From: an uncultured Tateyamaria sp.
GTDB taxonomy: Bacteria; Pseudomonadota; Alphaproteobacteria; Rhodobacterales; Rhodobacteraceae
DNA length: 64,000 nt
Direction of reading: 5' to 3'
Assembly: GCA_947501275.1 (NCBI GenBank)
Contig: CANMVD010000002.1
Span: 124,001 to 188,000 of the forward strand
Of the stretch, positions 8,305 through 17,463 are shown piece by piece (within the stretch, counting starts at the first letter, position 1; the number at the start of each line of letters is the position of its first letter). Made by a program: the position numbers and the translations under genes. Below the pieces are notes generated by a model that was not told the DNA's origin, did not search any database, and was given only the letters and a program-made list of their open reading frames with translations.

Positions 8305-9531
8305 ATGCCCCTGTCCAACACCCCCAACAGCTACGGCTCCGTCGCCAAGACGTTCCACTGGCTGACCGCCCTGCTGATCATCACGTTGTTCCCCCTTGGG
8401 TTGGTTGCCAACAACATGGCCTATGAAATCAAGACCGCATCCGCTCCGGCCGACGGGCTTGTAGCGCAGACAGCTTGGCTGTTTTCATTGCACAAAACTC
8501 TGGGTGTGGCCGTGTTCTTTGTGGCCCTGCTGCGAATTTTGTGGGCGCTTGGGCAACCCAAACCGGGGCTGCTGCACCCGGATCGCAAAGTCGAAAGCCT
8601 GGCGGCCGAAACCGTGCATTGGCTACTCTACGGCTCGCTTGTGCTGGTGCCCCTTTCGGGCTGGATCCACCATGCTGCCGCGAGCGGGTTCGCCCCGATC
8701 TGGTGGACCTTCGGCCAGGGCCTGCCCTTGGTGCCCAAATCCGAAAGCGTGGCGGCAACATTTGGCGGGGCGCATTGGGTGCTGACCAAGGTGTTGGGCG
8801 TCTCCCTGCTGTTGCACATAGCCGGGGCGTTGAAACACCATATCATCGACAAGGACATGACATTGCGGCGCATGTGGTTTGGTCACGCCGAGCTGCCCCG
8901 CACCAACGTCAAACACGGCCAAGGCAAACCGATCGTGGTCGCGCTGGCGCTCTGGGCTGTGGCCCTGTCGGGCGGCGCTGCATTGGGCGTCTACGACAGC
9001 CATGGTGGCGCCAGCCAAGGCGCCGCGCTGGAAGACGTACAATCGGACTGGCAGGTACAGGAAGGCACTCTGGCCATCACCGTCACACAATTGGGGACCG
9101 ACGTGACCGGACAGTTCGACGACTGGACGGCTGCCATCAGCTTTGATGAAACGGTGCAAAACGGGATCGCCGGATCGGTTGATGTGACCATCGCCATAGG
9201 CTCGCTCACTCTGGGCTCCGTCACGGCACAGGCCATGGGGCCAGATTTCTTTGACGCAGAGACCTATGCCACCGCCATGTTCACGGCAGACATTATGCGC
9301 GTGGTGGACGGTTACGAGGCCCAGGGCACGCTCACAATTCGTGACCAAAGCATGCCGATCACCCTGCCCTTCGGACTGTCGATCAATGAAAACGAAGCCT
9401 CAATGAGCGGTCAACTCACACTGGACCGACGGGATTTCAACATCGGGGCCAACATGGCAGATGAAAGCTCGCTGAAATTCGCCGTGAATGTGAAAATCGA
9501 CCTGACGGCCACGCGCGAAACAGACAACTAA
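8305..9531 (+). CDS. Cytochrome b561 fused to a YceI-like domain
   Basis: A 408-residue two-part protein. The N-terminal ~200 residues are a bacterial cytochrome b561: four hydrophobic segments with candidate haem-ligand histidines (KTFHWLTA, SLHKTLG, TVHWLLYG, LLLHIAGALKHH). After a further membrane segment (IVVALALWAVALSGG, about 213-227) the C-terminal half is a YceI-type lipocalin-like domain ending in the typical LTLDRRDFNIG. It probably moves electrons between membrane quinones and the periplasm, with the YceI part perhaps binding an isoprenoid quinone; both are inferences. It converges with a stand-alone yceI gene. Confidence 0.9.
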   Translation: MPLSNTPNSYGSVAKTFHWLTALLIITLFPLGLVANNMAYEIKTASAPADGLVAQTAWLFSLHKTLGVAVFFVALLRILWALGQPKPGLLHPDRKVESLAAETVHWLLYGSLVLVPLSGWIHHAAASGFAPIWWTFGQGLPLVPKSESVAATFGGAHWVLTKVLGVSLLLHIAGALKHHIIDKDMTLRRMWFGHAELPRTNVKHGQGKPIVVALALWAVALSGGAALGVYDSHGGASQGAALEDVQSDWQVQEGTLAITVTQLGTDVTGQFDDWTAAISFDETVQNGIAGSVDVTIAIGSLTLGSVTAQAMGPDFFDAETYATAMFTADIMRVVDGYEAQGTLTIRDQSMPITLPFGLSINENEASMSGQLTLDRRDFNIGANMADESSLKFAVNVKIDLTATRETDN

Positions 9532-9581
9532 AGGCGGCTCAGATCCCTGTTCCACAGAAATCCCGAGCGGAGCCCCGCGCG

Positions 9582-9607
9582 CAGATGGGTCTGAAAAGAC
9601 GCATCTG
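9582..9607. other. Short hairpin in the b561-yceI gap
   Basis: CAGATGGGTCT and AGACGCATCTG form an 11-base inverted repeat with one mismatch and a short loop. It lies between two convergent genes, upstream of the main terminator. It lacks a T-run, so its role is unclear. Confidence 0.35.
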
Positions 9608-9660
9608 CAAAACATCAAGTCGCGCGCCAGCGCGTCCTTTTGCCGACACCCGCGCATGAA

Positions 9661-9690
9661 AAAGGGCTGCGCAACGCAGCGCAGCCCTTT
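9661..9690. terminator. Bidirectional terminator between convergent genes
   Basis: AAAGGGCTGCGC and GCGCAGCCCTTT form a perfect 12-base stem with a 6-base loop, with A-rich and T-rich ends. It lies between the b561 gene (plus) and yceI (minus) and can serve both. Confidence 0.85.
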
Positions 9691-9711
9691 CAAGCAATGT
9701 AGCCGTCAGGA

Positions 9712-10281
9712 TCAGCTGGCCTTTTCAGCCTCAACAGAAATTTGAACCTGCACTTCGTCGCTGACCGCAGGGGCGAATGCACCCAGACCAAAATCCGACC
9801 GCAACACAGTTGTTGTCGCGTTAAAACCGGCCCAGCCCTTCTGGTTCAGCGGGTTTGTCCCTGCCTGATTCAGAGTTGCATCCAGAACAACCGACTTGGT
9901 GACGTCATTCATGGTCAGATCGCCGGTGATCTTGGCCGTGCCCTCACCTGTCACCTCAATGCCGGTAGACGTGAACGTGATCAGATCTTCGTCTGTCGCA
10001 CCAAAGAAGTCGTCGGACATAAAGTGCCCGTCGCGCTGCTCCCATCCGGTGAACATGGACTTCGTCGGCATGGATACTGATACACTGGAGTTGGCCGGGT
10101 TGGCCTCATCAAACATGATCTCACCTTCAAATCCCGAGAACATGCCCCAAGTGGTCGAAAAGCCAAGATGGCTATAGGAAAACAAGATCTGGCTGTGGCT
10201 GGAATCAAGCGTGTAGCGATCAGCTGCAAACGCAAAGCTCGCGGTTGACGCCAAAGCAGTGGCAAGAAGCAGGGATTTCAT
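9712..10281 (-). CDS. Secreted YceI-family protein
   Basis: A 189-residue periplasmic protein with a signal peptide (KSLLLATALASTASFAFA) and the YceI lipocalin-like fold: DRYTLDSSHSQILFSYSHLGFSTTWG at the mature N-terminus, GHFMSDDFF in the middle and VLRSDFGLGAFAP near the end. Family members bind polyisoprenoids in a hydrophobic tube. Its neighbour across the terminator carries the same domain fused to cytochrome b561, which suggests a shared ligand such as a quinone. Expressed from its own promoter. Confidence 0.92.
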   Translation of the reverse strand: MKSLLLATALASTASFAFAADRYTLDSSHSQILFSYSHLGFSTTWGMFSGFEGEIMFDEANPANSSVSVSMPTKSMFTGWEQRDGHFMSDDFFGATDEDLITFTSTGIEVTGEGTAKITGDLTMNDVTKSVVLDATLNQAGTNPLNQKGWAGFNATTTVLRSDFGLGAFAPAVSDEVQVQISVEAEKAS

Positions 10282-10428
10282 CTGGGAAGCTCCATTAAAG
10301 ATAAGATGTGCACATTAGATGCCGCACCGTACCAAAGAAACAACTGCGCAGTGTTCAACATATGGTGCGCACCGGCGAACACTGCCGATGCGCATAAATC
10401 CGGATGTTAAAGTGTTGACCTGTTCAGC

Positions 10429-10923
10429 CTACAGCTTGCCAGCGTCGCGCAGGGCACTGATCAAACCCCGCCGCGTATCCGGATCACTCAAAGCAACCTC
10501 TGCAATCAAGGTGCCATCCTGCGCCCACAGGCGCACCATCTGCCCCAGCATGTCGGCAGACCCTAGGGCGTCAAATCCTGTACGCGCAATCACACGGTCG
10601 CGCTTGGCTTGACGCAATCCCGAACGTACCAGCCGGACTTCGCGGCGCACCGTATCGATCTCAACCTGCGCCGACGGCAATGCACGCCCGCTCTGGATCA
10701 AAGCCAAACCCGCAAAGCCCATGACCAGGGAAATGGCAAATTTGAACAACATCAGATCCGCATCCCAAAGCGCCCCAGGCTGCAGCCACAGCCCAAAAGC
10801 TGCAAGGATCAAAACAACTCCGCCAAAGCGCTGCACGACACGCGCCACCCAGCGTGCACCATCCAAAGTGCGCGCCGGCGCTCCAAGTGCCGCTTCATTC
10901 ATGAAATCCGTTGTTGCAGTCAT
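10429..10923 (-). CDS. Small membrane protein, unknown
   Basis: A 164-residue protein starting at ATG 10923 (MTATTDFMNEAA), preceded by GGGAC; a longer in-frame start at 10995 lacks support. Two hydrophobic helices are visible, VVLILAAFGLWLQPGAL and FKFAISLVMGFAGLALI, followed by a soluble C-terminal part of about 80 residues with strand-like pieces (VEIDTVRREVRLVRSG, LIAEVALSD). It is divergent from rpsF. I recognise no family; the C-terminal part probably faces the cytoplasm. Confidence 0.65.
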   Translation of the reverse strand: MTATTDFMNEAALGAPARTLDGARWVARVVQRFGGVVLILAAFGLWLQPGALWDADLMLFKFAISLVMGFAGLALIQSGRALPSAQVEIDTVRREVRLVRSGLRQAKRDRVIARTGFDALGSADMLGQMVRLWAQDGTLIAEVALSDPDTRRGLISALRDAGKL

Positions 10924-11220
10924 TGTCCCAGTCCCTCGTTGTCTTTGTGCAATCTTGTTTGCGTTGAGGGCACACTTGAGGGCAAACGTGACCACAATGG
11001 GGCATGGTTAAGGAATTGGCGGGCCACGCCTTGGCGCAGCCTCAGAACCGGCGGAACTCCGCTTATCGTGTCTGCGTGCTCTTTGGGCTTGCGCCACTGC
11101 GCCAGCGGTGTATAGAGCAGCGTCCCTGCAATTCTCTTTTGCCGCGCAGTCTCTCGTGACCAACCGCAGGGCATCATGGCTGGTCTTTGAAATGCGCCTT
11201 GAAATAAGTGGAGTACGTCC
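10924..11220. other. Divergent intergenic region upstream of rpsF
   Basis: These 297 bases separate a minus-strand membrane protein gene from rpsF and should hold promoters for both. I see no convincing sigma-70 pair, no strong hairpin and no credible small gene. Confidence 0.4.
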
Positions 11221-11583
11221 ATGCCTCTTTATGAGCATGTGATGATCGCCCGTCAGGACCTGAGCAACACTCAGGCCGAAGGGCTCATCGAACATTTTGG
11301 CACTGTTTTGTCCGACAATGGCGGCCAACTCGTCGAGCACGAGTACTGGGGCGTCAAGACAATGGCCTACAAGATCAACAAGAACCGCAAAGGGCATTAC
11401 GCCTATATGCGTACCGACGCCCCCGTCGCTGCCATCGAAGAGATGAGCCGCCTGATGGGTCTGCACGATGACGTCATGCGGGTTCTGACCATCAAGGTCG
11501 ACGCACATGCAGAAGGCCCTTCGGTCCAGATGCAAAAGCGTGACGAACGTGGTGACCGCGGCGAACGCCGCGAACGTCGCTAA
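11221..11583 (+). CDS. rpsF: 30S ribosomal protein S6
   Basis: A 120-residue ribosomal protein beginning PLYEHVMIARQDLS, with the conserved WGVKTMAYKINKNRKGHY core. It binds 16S rRNA together with S18, encoded next. The C-terminal 20 residues are charged (KRDERGDRGERRERR), as often in alphaproteobacteria. First gene of the rpsF-rpsR-rplI operon; 18 bases separate it from rpsR. Confidence 0.98.
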   Translation: MPLYEHVMIARQDLSNTQAEGLIEHFGTVLSDNGGQLVEHEYWGVKTMAYKINKNRKGHYAYMRTDAPVAAIEEMSRLMGLHDDVMRVLTIKVDAHAEGPSVQMQKRDERGDRGERRERR

Positions 11584-11601
11584 GAGAAAAGGACAGATAC
11601 C

Positions 11602-11829
11602 ATGGCTGCAAAACCATTTTTCCGCCGTCGCAAGGTCTGCCCCTTCTCGGGCGAAAACGCACCTGCGATCGACTACAAAGACACACGCCTTCTGCAACGC
11701 TACATCTCTGAGCGTGGCAAGATCGTGCCGTCCCGTATCACCGCCGTCTCGGCCAAGAAGCAACGCGAACTGGCCCGTGCCATCAAGCGCGCCCGCTTTC
11801 TCGCCCTGCTGCCCTACGCCGTGAAATAA
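11602..11829 (+). CDS. rpsR: 30S ribosomal protein S18
   Basis: A 75-residue basic ribosomal protein. Family landmarks are [16 protein letters not shown] at the N-terminus, [19 protein letters not shown] and the C-terminal [13 protein letters not shown]. It partners S6 on the small-subunit platform. It lies between rpsF and rplI with short gaps and an AAAAGGA ribosome binding site upstream. Confidence 0.98.
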   Translation: MAAKPFFRRRKVCPFSGENAPAIDYKDTRLLQRYISERGKIVPSRITAVSAKKQRELARAIKRARFLALLPYAVK

Positions 11830-11841
11830 GGAGAACCTGAT

Positions 11842-12486
11842 ATGCAAGTTATCCTTCTCGAACGTGTGGCCAAGCTGGGCCAAATGGGCGACGTCGTGGA
11901 CGTCAAAGCCGGCTATGCCCGCAACTTTCTGTTGCCCCAGAAGAAAGCGTTGACTGCCTCCAAGGCCAACATCGCCAACTTCGAAGTGCAAAAAGCCCAG
12001 CTTGAGGCCCGCAACCTTGAGACCAAGAAAGAAGCGCAAGCCCTTGGTGACAAGCTGGACGGCCAACAGTTCATCATCATTCGCCAAGCGTCTGATGGCG
12101 GCAACCTCTACGGCTCCGTCACACCCCGTGACGCATCCGACGTGGCAACCGAAAACGGCTTTTCCGTGGATCGCAAACAGGTGGTCATCCCCAACCCGAT
12201 CAAGGAACTGGGCCTGCACGAAGTGCACGTCACCCTGCACCCCGAGGTCGATGTTGTGGTACAGCTGAACGTGGCCCGCTCCGAAGAAGAGGCGGAACTT
12301 CAAGCCTCCGGCAAATCCATTCAGGAACTCGCCGCCGAGGAAGAAGCCGCAGCGGAATTCGAAATTCAGGAATTGTTTGATGATATCGGCGCCGCCGCAT
12401 CCGAAGACGAAGACCTGGCCGAATCCGCAGGTATCGCGCCCGCCGACGAAGATGGCGAAGCCGCCGAGGAAGAGCCCAAGGCCTGA
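11842..12486 (+). CDS. rplI: 50S ribosomal protein L9 with long acidic tail
   Basis: A 214-residue protein whose first ~150 residues are the standard two-domain L9 ([47 protein letters not shown]). The final ~65 residues form an extra Glu/Asp/Ala-rich tail, longer than the ~149 residues typical of other bacteria; acidic extensions are common in this lineage. L9 sits at the base of the L1 stalk and helps keep the reading frame. Last gene of the operon, followed by a terminator. Confidence 0.97.
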   Translation: MQVILLERVAKLGQMGDVVDVKAGYARNFLLPQKKALTASKANIANFEVQKAQLEARNLETKKEAQALGDKLDGQQFIIIRQASDGGNLYGSVTPRDASDVATENGFSVDRKQVVIPNPIKELGLHEVHVTLHPEVDVVVQLNVARSEEEAELQASGKSIQELAAEEEAAAEFEIQELFDDIGAAASEDEDLAESAGIAPADEDGEAAEEEPKA

Positions 12487-12510
12487 GCCTGAGCGCCTGA
12501 CAGAACACCA

Positions 12511-12541
12511 AAAGCCGCGCCCCAACGGGTGCGGCTTTTTT
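12511..12541 (+). terminator. Rho-independent terminator after rplI
   Basis: AAAGCCGC and GCGGCTTT, extended by CCC/GGG pairing, form a stem followed by TTTTTT, 25 bases after the rplI stop. Confidence 0.85.
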
Positions 12542-12622
12542 GTGGCCCGTGCCGTCTTGATGGGCACACCCCAACCATCATAGCTTGCTGTCGTTGTTCT
12601 CGCTCAAGATCGGTCTTTTCCA

Positions 12623-13231
12623 GTGCGCCTGCGTCACCTCTATCTGTCTCATCCACAGGTCACGATTGACCCTGATACAGATGTGACCAAATGGTCGCTG
12701 AACGATGAGGGCGCGCGACGGATCGCTGCGCTAGCCACCTCGGGCGCGATGGAGCACTGCGACGTCATCGTCAGCAGCGCAGAGACCAAGGCCATTGAAA
12801 CGGCAGCCCCCCTCGCCCGTCACATCGGCTGCCCGCATGTGATACGGGCGCAGATGCATGAAAATGACCGCTCCGCGACAGGCTTTCTTGCCGCGCAAGA
12901 TTTTGAGGCGACCGCAGATCAGTTCTTTGCCAATCCCAACGCAAGCACGCGGGGATGGGAAACCGCCAGTGCTGCCCAGACCCGGATTGTGGGTGAGGTT
13001 CAGGCGTGCCTGACACTCTACCCAGACAGCCGCATCCTGTTTGTGGGTCATGGCGCGGTGGGGACGCTGTTATACTGCTACCTTGCGGGCCTCGCCATCA
13101 GCCGTGCACATGATCAGATGCCCGGCGGTGGATGCTATTTTGAATTCGACGACCTGAAAACGCCCCCCGGTGCGGTGTGGCAACCACTGGAACACCTCAT
13201 GGGTAAAAAACCAGACACCCAAGGGGCGTGA
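12623..13231 (+). CDS. Histidine-phosphatase-fold protein with atypical active site
   Basis: A 202-residue protein starting at GTG 12623 (RLRHLYLSHPQV). The layout follows the phosphoglycerate-mutase-like phosphatases: an N-terminal strand ending in His, DEGARRIAAL, SSAETKAIETA and VGHGAVGTLL near residue 140. The usual RHG of the active site reads SHP here, so the catalytic histidine is kept but the arginine and glycine are not. It may be a divergent phosphatase or a non-catalytic relative. It lies upstream of gph. Confidence 0.75.
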   Translation: MRLRHLYLSHPQVTIDPDTDVTKWSLNDEGARRIAALATSGAMEHCDVIVSSAETKAIETAAPLARHIGCPHVIRAQMHENDRSATGFLAAQDFEATADQFFANPNASTRGWETASAAQTRIVGEVQACLTLYPDSRILFVGHGAVGTLLYCYLAGLAISRAHDQMPGGGCYFEFDDLKTPPGAVWQPLEHLMGKKPDTQGA

Positions 13232-13274
13232 TTCCGGTTGTTGCACCTGCCCAAGACTTGACTAGGGTCGCGCC

Positions 13275-13943
13275 ATGACCCAGCCCAAACATATCATCTT
13301 TGATCTCGACGGCACGCTGATCCACAGCGCACCGGACATCCATGCCGCCATAAATGACGCGCTGATGGGCGTGGGCCGCCCGACACTGTCGCTTGACGAG
13401 GTGATCTCGTTCATTGGCAACGGCGTGGAGACGTTGGTAAGGCGCAGCCTGCGCGCCACGGGCGGCGGCGACGCCACGCTTGTGGCGGACACGCTGGCGC
13501 GCTTTCTGGAAAGCTACAACAACGACCCCTCCAGCCGAACCGTGCCTTATCCCGACGTTCTGACCTGCCTTGAGCGGCTGCAAAATACGGGCCGAAAACT
13601 GGCGATATGTACCAACAAACCCGATGAAACCGCGCAAGACATCTGCGACGCGCTGGACATCACCCGGTATTTCGACGTCATCGCAGGCGCACGCGCGGAT
13701 ATACCCAAGAAACCCGACCCAACGCCCCTGTTGCGCGTGATGGAAACGCTGTCGGCCATCCCTGCAAACACCGTTTATGTCGGTGACAGCACCGTGGATC
13801 AGGACACTGCGCGCAACGCCGGTGTACCCTTTGTGCTTTTTGCTGGCGGGTACCTGAACGCCGAACTTGGCAGTCCCGCCCCGGTGCTGACCTTCGAGAA
13901 CTGGAACGCGGACTGGATTTCGGAACTGGGCCACAGAAATTAA
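13275..13943 (+). CDS. gph: Phosphoglycolate phosphatase-like HAD hydrolase
   Basis: A 222-residue HAD-superfamily phosphatase. Motif I is DLDGTLIHSAPD (D11 and D13 region), motif II is CTNKPDE, the lysine is in KKPDPTPL and motif IV is VGDSTVDQDTA. The arrangement with a helical cap after motif I fits Gph, which removes phosphate from 2-phosphoglycolate formed by DNA repair or photorespiration-type chemistry. It directly precedes phnD, but a 54-base gap leaves co-transcription open. Confidence 0.88.
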   Translation: MTQPKHIIFDLDGTLIHSAPDIHAAINDALMGVGRPTLSLDEVISFIGNGVETLVRRSLRATGGGDATLVADTLARFLESYNNDPSSRTVPYPDVLTCLERLQNTGRKLAICTNKPDETAQDICDALDITRYFDVIAGARADIPKKPDPTPLLRVMETLSAIPANTVYVGDSTVDQDTARNAGVPFVLFAGGYLNAELGSPAPVLTFENWNADWISELGHRN

Positions 13944-13997
13944 CCTTGGTGAATCATCGGTTTCCGGCCTAGCGTGAAAGTCTGGGAGGAACATTTA

Positions 13998-14972
13998 ATG
14001 AAAAAACTCACTACTCTATTGTCGAGCGCGGCGCTGGCACTGGCCTTTGGCTTTACAACGCAAGCCGCAGCGCAGGATTGCCCGCGCGGTGATCTGGATG
14101 AACGGTTTTGTGACGTCGATGGCGACCTGCTGGCCGACACACCAACAGATCCAGCCGACCAACTGGATCCGGACACGCTGATTTTTGCCTACACCCCTGT
14201 CGAAGACCCGGCCGTGTACAAAACCGCATGGTCGGACTTCCTGACCCATCTTGAAAAAGAAACCGGCAAATCCGTGGTCTTTTTCCCTGTTCAGAACAAC
14301 GCAGCACAGATCGAAGCCATGCGCTCCGGCCGCCTTCACATTGCGGGCTTCAACACGGGCTCAAACCCGCTGGCGGTGAATTGCGCAGGCTTCAACCCGT
14401 TCACCATCATGGCTTCCAAGGATGGCAACTTTGGCTACGAGATGGAAATCATCACCTATCCCGGCTCCGGCATCGAGAAAGTCGAAGACATCAAGGGCAA
14501 GCAACTGGCGTTCACCTCGCCCACGTCCAATTCGGGGTTCAAGGCACCGTCTGCGATCCTGAAAGGTGACTTTGACATGCTGCCCGACCGTGATTTTGAA
14601 CCCGTCTTCTCGGGCAAGCATGACAACTCGATTCTGGGTGTGGCCAACAAGGACTACATGGCGGCGTCCATCGCCAATTCCGTCAAATCCCGCATGATCA
14701 GCCGCGATGTGATCAAAGAGGATGACGTCAAGGTGGTGTACAAGTCCCAGACCTTCCCGACGACAGGGTTTGGCACCGTCTATAACCTCAAGCCCGAACT
14801 GAAAGAGAAAATCCGCAATGCGTTCTTCAATTTCGAATGGGAAGGCACATCGCTTCAAGCCGAATTCGAGAAATCCAACGAAGGTCAGTTCCTTGAAATG
14901 ACCTATCAGGAGTTCTGGGATGTGATCCGCAAGATCGACGCGGCCAATGGCGTCAGCTACGCCTGCCAGTAA
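13998..14972 (+). CDS. phnD: Phosphonate/phosphate-ester ABC transporter binding protein
   Basis: A 324-residue periplasmic substrate-binding protein with signal peptide (KLTTLLSSAALALAFGFTTQAAA). It has the PhnD fold landmarks DTLIFAYTPVEDPAVYK, SGRLHIAGFNTGS and FTSPTSNSGFKAPSAIL. The start is ATG 13998 after GGGAGGA. It delivers phosphonates or related phosphorus compounds to the membrane complex encoded downstream by phnC and two permease genes. A terminator-like hairpin between phnD and phnC would make the binding protein the most abundant product. No C-P lyase genes are in the window. Confidence 0.93.
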   Translation: MKKLTTLLSSAALALAFGFTTQAAAQDCPRGDLDERFCDVDGDLLADTPTDPADQLDPDTLIFAYTPVEDPAVYKTAWSDFLTHLEKETGKSVVFFPVQNNAAQIEAMRSGRLHIAGFNTGSNPLAVNCAGFNPFTIMASKDGNFGYEMEIITYPGSGIEKVEDIKGKQLAFTSPTSNSGFKAPSAILKGDFDMLPDRDFEPVFSGKHDNSILGVANKDYMAASIANSVKSRMISRDVIKEDDVKVVYKSQTFPTTGFGTVYNLKPELKEKIRNAFFNFEWEGTSLQAEFEKSNEGQFLEMTYQEFWDVIRKIDAANGVSYACQ

Positions 14973-14983
14973 GACACTGATGG

Positions 14984-15009
14984 GGCGGGTCCTGTGGGCC
15001 CGCCTTTTT
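14984..15009 (+). terminator. Attenuator-like hairpin between phnD and phnC
   Basis: GGCGGG and CCCGCC pair around a short loop, followed by TTTTT, in the 66-base gap between phnD and phnC. It probably cuts a share of transcripts, favouring phnD over the downstream genes. Confidence 0.6.
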
Positions 15010-15038
15010 CCAACAATACTCTGGGCGGGGAGGCTTTC

Positions 15039-15833
15039 ATGCTGCGGCTTGAGAAGCTTGTAAAGACGTATAAGACAGGCGATCAGGCGCTAAAGGCCGT
15101 GGATCTGGAAATTCCTGAAGGTCAGGTTCTGGCGCTGATTGGACCGTCCGGCGCGGGCAAATCCACGTTGATCCGTTGCATCAACCGACTGGTCGAACCA
15201 ACGTCCGGAAAGGTCTATCTGGGACAAACGGAACTGACCGGGCTGTCCTCGGGGGCGCTGCGCAAGGAACGGCGGCGTATGGGCATGATCTTTCAGGAAT
15301 ATGCGCTGGTTGAACGCCTGACCGTCATGGAAAACGTACTGTCGGGGCGCTTGGGCTATGTTGGTTTCTGGCGCAGTTTCCTGCGCAAGTATCCGCAAAG
15401 CGACATTGACGAAGCGTTTCGGTTGCTTGACCGCGTCGGCCTTGCGCACATGGCCGACAAGCGCGCAGACGAATTGTCGGGCGGGCAACGCCAGCGCGTT
15501 GGCATCTGCCGCGCACTGATCCAGGATCCGGCGCTTTTGTTGGTGGACGAACCCACCGCGTCGCTGGATCCCAAGACATCGCGCCAGATCATGCGGTTGA
15601 TATGCGAATTGTGCCGCGAACGTGGGCTTGCCGCTATCATCAACATCCATGACGTGGCCCTTGCGCAGATGTTTGTGCAGCGCGTGATCGGGTTGCGCTT
15701 TGGTGCGATGGTCTATGACGGGCCGCCGGATGGGCTGACGCCCGAACAGCTCACGGAAATCTACGGCGAGGAAGACTGGGAAGCGACAATCGAAGCTGTC
15801 GATGAAGACGACGATATCGAGGCCGCCGAATGA
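15039..15833 (+). CDS. phnC: Phosphonate ABC transporter ATP-binding protein
   Basis: A 264-residue ATPase: Walker [11 protein letters not shown]-loop FQEYALVE, signature LSGGQRQRV, Walker [13 protein letters not shown] and switch histidine in INIHDVAL. The start is ATG 15039 after GGGGAGG. The sequence [21 protein letters not shown] is typical of PhnC. It overlaps the first permease gene by ATGA, so translation is coupled. It powers import of phosphonates or phosphate esters. Confidence 0.94.
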   Translation: MLRLEKLVKTYKTGDQALKAVDLEIPEGQVLALIGPSGAGKSTLIRCINRLVEPTSGKVYLGQTELTGLSSGALRKERRRMGMIFQEYALVERLTVMENVLSGRLGYVGFWRSFLRKYPQSDIDEAFRLLDRVGLAHMADKRADELSGGQRQRVGICRALIQDPALLLVDEPTASLDPKTSRQIMRLICELCRERGLAAIINIHDVALAQMFVQRVIGLRFGAMVYDGPPDGLTPEQLTEIYGEEDWEATIEAVDEDDDIEAAE

Positions 15834-16648
15834 GTGCGGCAGACGGATCGGCGCCCCTGATCGGAAAACGCTGGAAAAAGCCGCCTTTCGTCCAACGCAC
15901 ATGGCTGCGCTGGCTGTTGATCCTTGGCTTTGGGGCCTACCTTGTTGCGGCCTTCATGACGATCGATGTGAATTGGTCGCGCGTCTACGAAGGTCTTGAG
16001 CGCGGAAAGCAGTTTGTGCTCGCCTTCACCAACCCCGATTTCACATCGCGTTCCAGTGACATCTGGGAAGGCATGGTCGAAAGCATCGTGATGACGATCA
16101 CCTCGTCCGTGGTTGGTATCGCGATCTCTATCCCGATTGCCCTTGGGGCGGCCCGCAATGTGGCCCCCCTACCCATCTATCTGATTTGCCGTGGCATTAT
16201 CGCGATCTCACGGGCCTTGCAGGAAATCATCGTCGCCATTCTGCTGGTGGCAATCTTTGGTTTTGGCCCGCTGGCCGGGTTCTTCACGCTCAGTTTTGCC
16301 ACTATCGGGTTTTTGTCCAAACTGCTGGCCGAAGACATCGAAAGCATGGACAAGGTGCAGGCCGAGGCGATCAAGGCGTCGGGAGCCAAGTGGACGCAGT
16401 GGATCAACTACGGCGTCCAACCGCAGGTCATGCCGCGCCTAATCGGGCTCAGCATGTACCGCATCGACATCAACTTCCGCGAAAGCGCGATCCTTGGTTT
16501 GGTTGGTGCCGGCGGAATCGGAGCAACGCTGAATACAGCCTTTGATCGCTACGAATATGACACGGCAGCGGCCATTCTGATCACCATCATCGTCATTGTC
16601 ATGGCACTGGAATACCTGTCAGGCATCATCCGCGCGAGGGTTCAGTAA
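15830..16648 (+). CDS. phnE: Phosphonate ABC transporter permease 1
   Basis: A 272-residue inner-membrane permease with about five to six hydrophobic segments. The ATPase-contact motif [21 protein letters not shown] (about 178-198) and the downstream [16 protein letters not shown] are standard for PhnE. It starts within the phnC stop codon (ATGA) and ends in TAATG with the second permease, so the three are one translational unit. It likely pairs with the next gene to form the channel. Confidence 0.92.
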   Translation: MSAADGSAPLIGKRWKKPPFVQRTWLRWLLILGFGAYLVAAFMTIDVNWSRVYEGLERGKQFVLAFTNPDFTSRSSDIWEGMVESIVMTITSSVVGIAISIPIALGAARNVAPLPIYLICRGIIAISRALQEIIVAILLVAIFGFGPLAGFFTLSFATIGFLSKLLAEDIESMDKVQAEAIKASGAKWTQWINYGVQPQVMPRLIGLSMYRIDINFRESAILGLVGAGGIGATLNTAFDRYEYDTAAAILITIIVIVMALEYLSGIIRARVQ

Positions 16649-17463
16649 TGCCCGTACGTGACACCGGAGGGTTGAAACTCTGGCAGCGCCGCACGCAGCG
16701 CGAAAGCCTGATGCACTGGGTGTTGTGGCTGATCGGAATTGCGATCTTTGCCTATTGCTGGCAACAGATCTCCGAGGCGACCACATGGTTCTTTGTGTGG
16801 GATGCCCCGCGCATCACTCAAGACATCTGGACCCGCGCCACACCTCCCAAATGGGAATACATCACCCAGTTGGGCAAGCCGATCTGGGACACGCTGAATA
16901 TCGCGACCCTTGGCACCATCATCTCGTTGATACTCGCCGTGCCCGTCGCGTTTTTGGCCGCGCGCAACACAACCCCGTCTGCGCTTTTTATACGACCCAT
17001 CGCGCTCCTGATCATTGTCTCAACACGCTCCATCAACTCGCTGATCTGGGCGCTGCTGCTGATTGCCATCATCGGCCCCGGCGTGTTTGCAGGCGTGGTC
17101 GCCATCGCAATCCGCTCGATCGGGTTCTGTGCAAAGCTGCTTTACGAAGCCATCGAAGAGATCGACACAACCCAGGTCGAAGCGATCACCGCAACCGGTG
17201 CGTCGCGCTGGCAGGTCATGGCCTACGGGATCGTGCCACAGATCATGCCCGCCTTTGCCGGGATTGCCGTATTCCGGTGGGACATCAATATACGCGAGTC
17301 CACCGTGCTGGGACTGGTTGGCGCAGGTGGGATCGGGCTGCAATTGTCCTCTTCGCTCAATGTGTTGGCGTGGCCGCAGGTTTCGTTGATCCTGTTGGTC
17401 ATTCTGGCGGCTGTGGTGATCTCTGAATGGGTCTCGGCCAAAGTCCGGGCGGCCATCATTTGA
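16648..17463 (+). CDS. phnE: Phosphonate ABC transporter permease 2
   Basis: A 271-residue PhnE-family permease, paralogous to the preceding gene: EAITATGASRWQVMAYGIVPQ is its ATPase-contact loop and [16 protein letters not shown] its conserved tail. A basic N-terminus precedes the first membrane helix (WVLWLIGIAIFAYCW). Two adjacent phnE genes in one operon are common in alphaproteobacteria and suggest a heterodimeric channel. Its stop overlaps the TTG start of the HAD gene. Confidence 0.92.
   Translation: MPVRDTGGLKLWQRRTQRESLMHWVLWLIGIAIFAYCWQQISEATTWFFVWDAPRITQDIWTRATPPKWEYITQLGKPIWDTLNIATLGTIISLILAVPVAFLAARNTTPSALFIRPIALLIIVSTRSINSLIWALLLIAIIGPGVFAGVVAIAIRSIGFCAKLLYEAIEEIDTTQVEAITATGASRWQVMAYGIVPQIMPAFAGIAVFRWDINIRESTVLGLVGAGGIGLQLSSSLNVLAWPQVSLILLVILAAVVISEWVSAKVRAAII

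Noticed and set aside
11008-12567. Minus-strand open frame of 519 codons opposite rpsF-rpsR-rplI
   Set aside because: It lies wholly antisense to three certain ribosomal protein genes; its length reflects their codon use.
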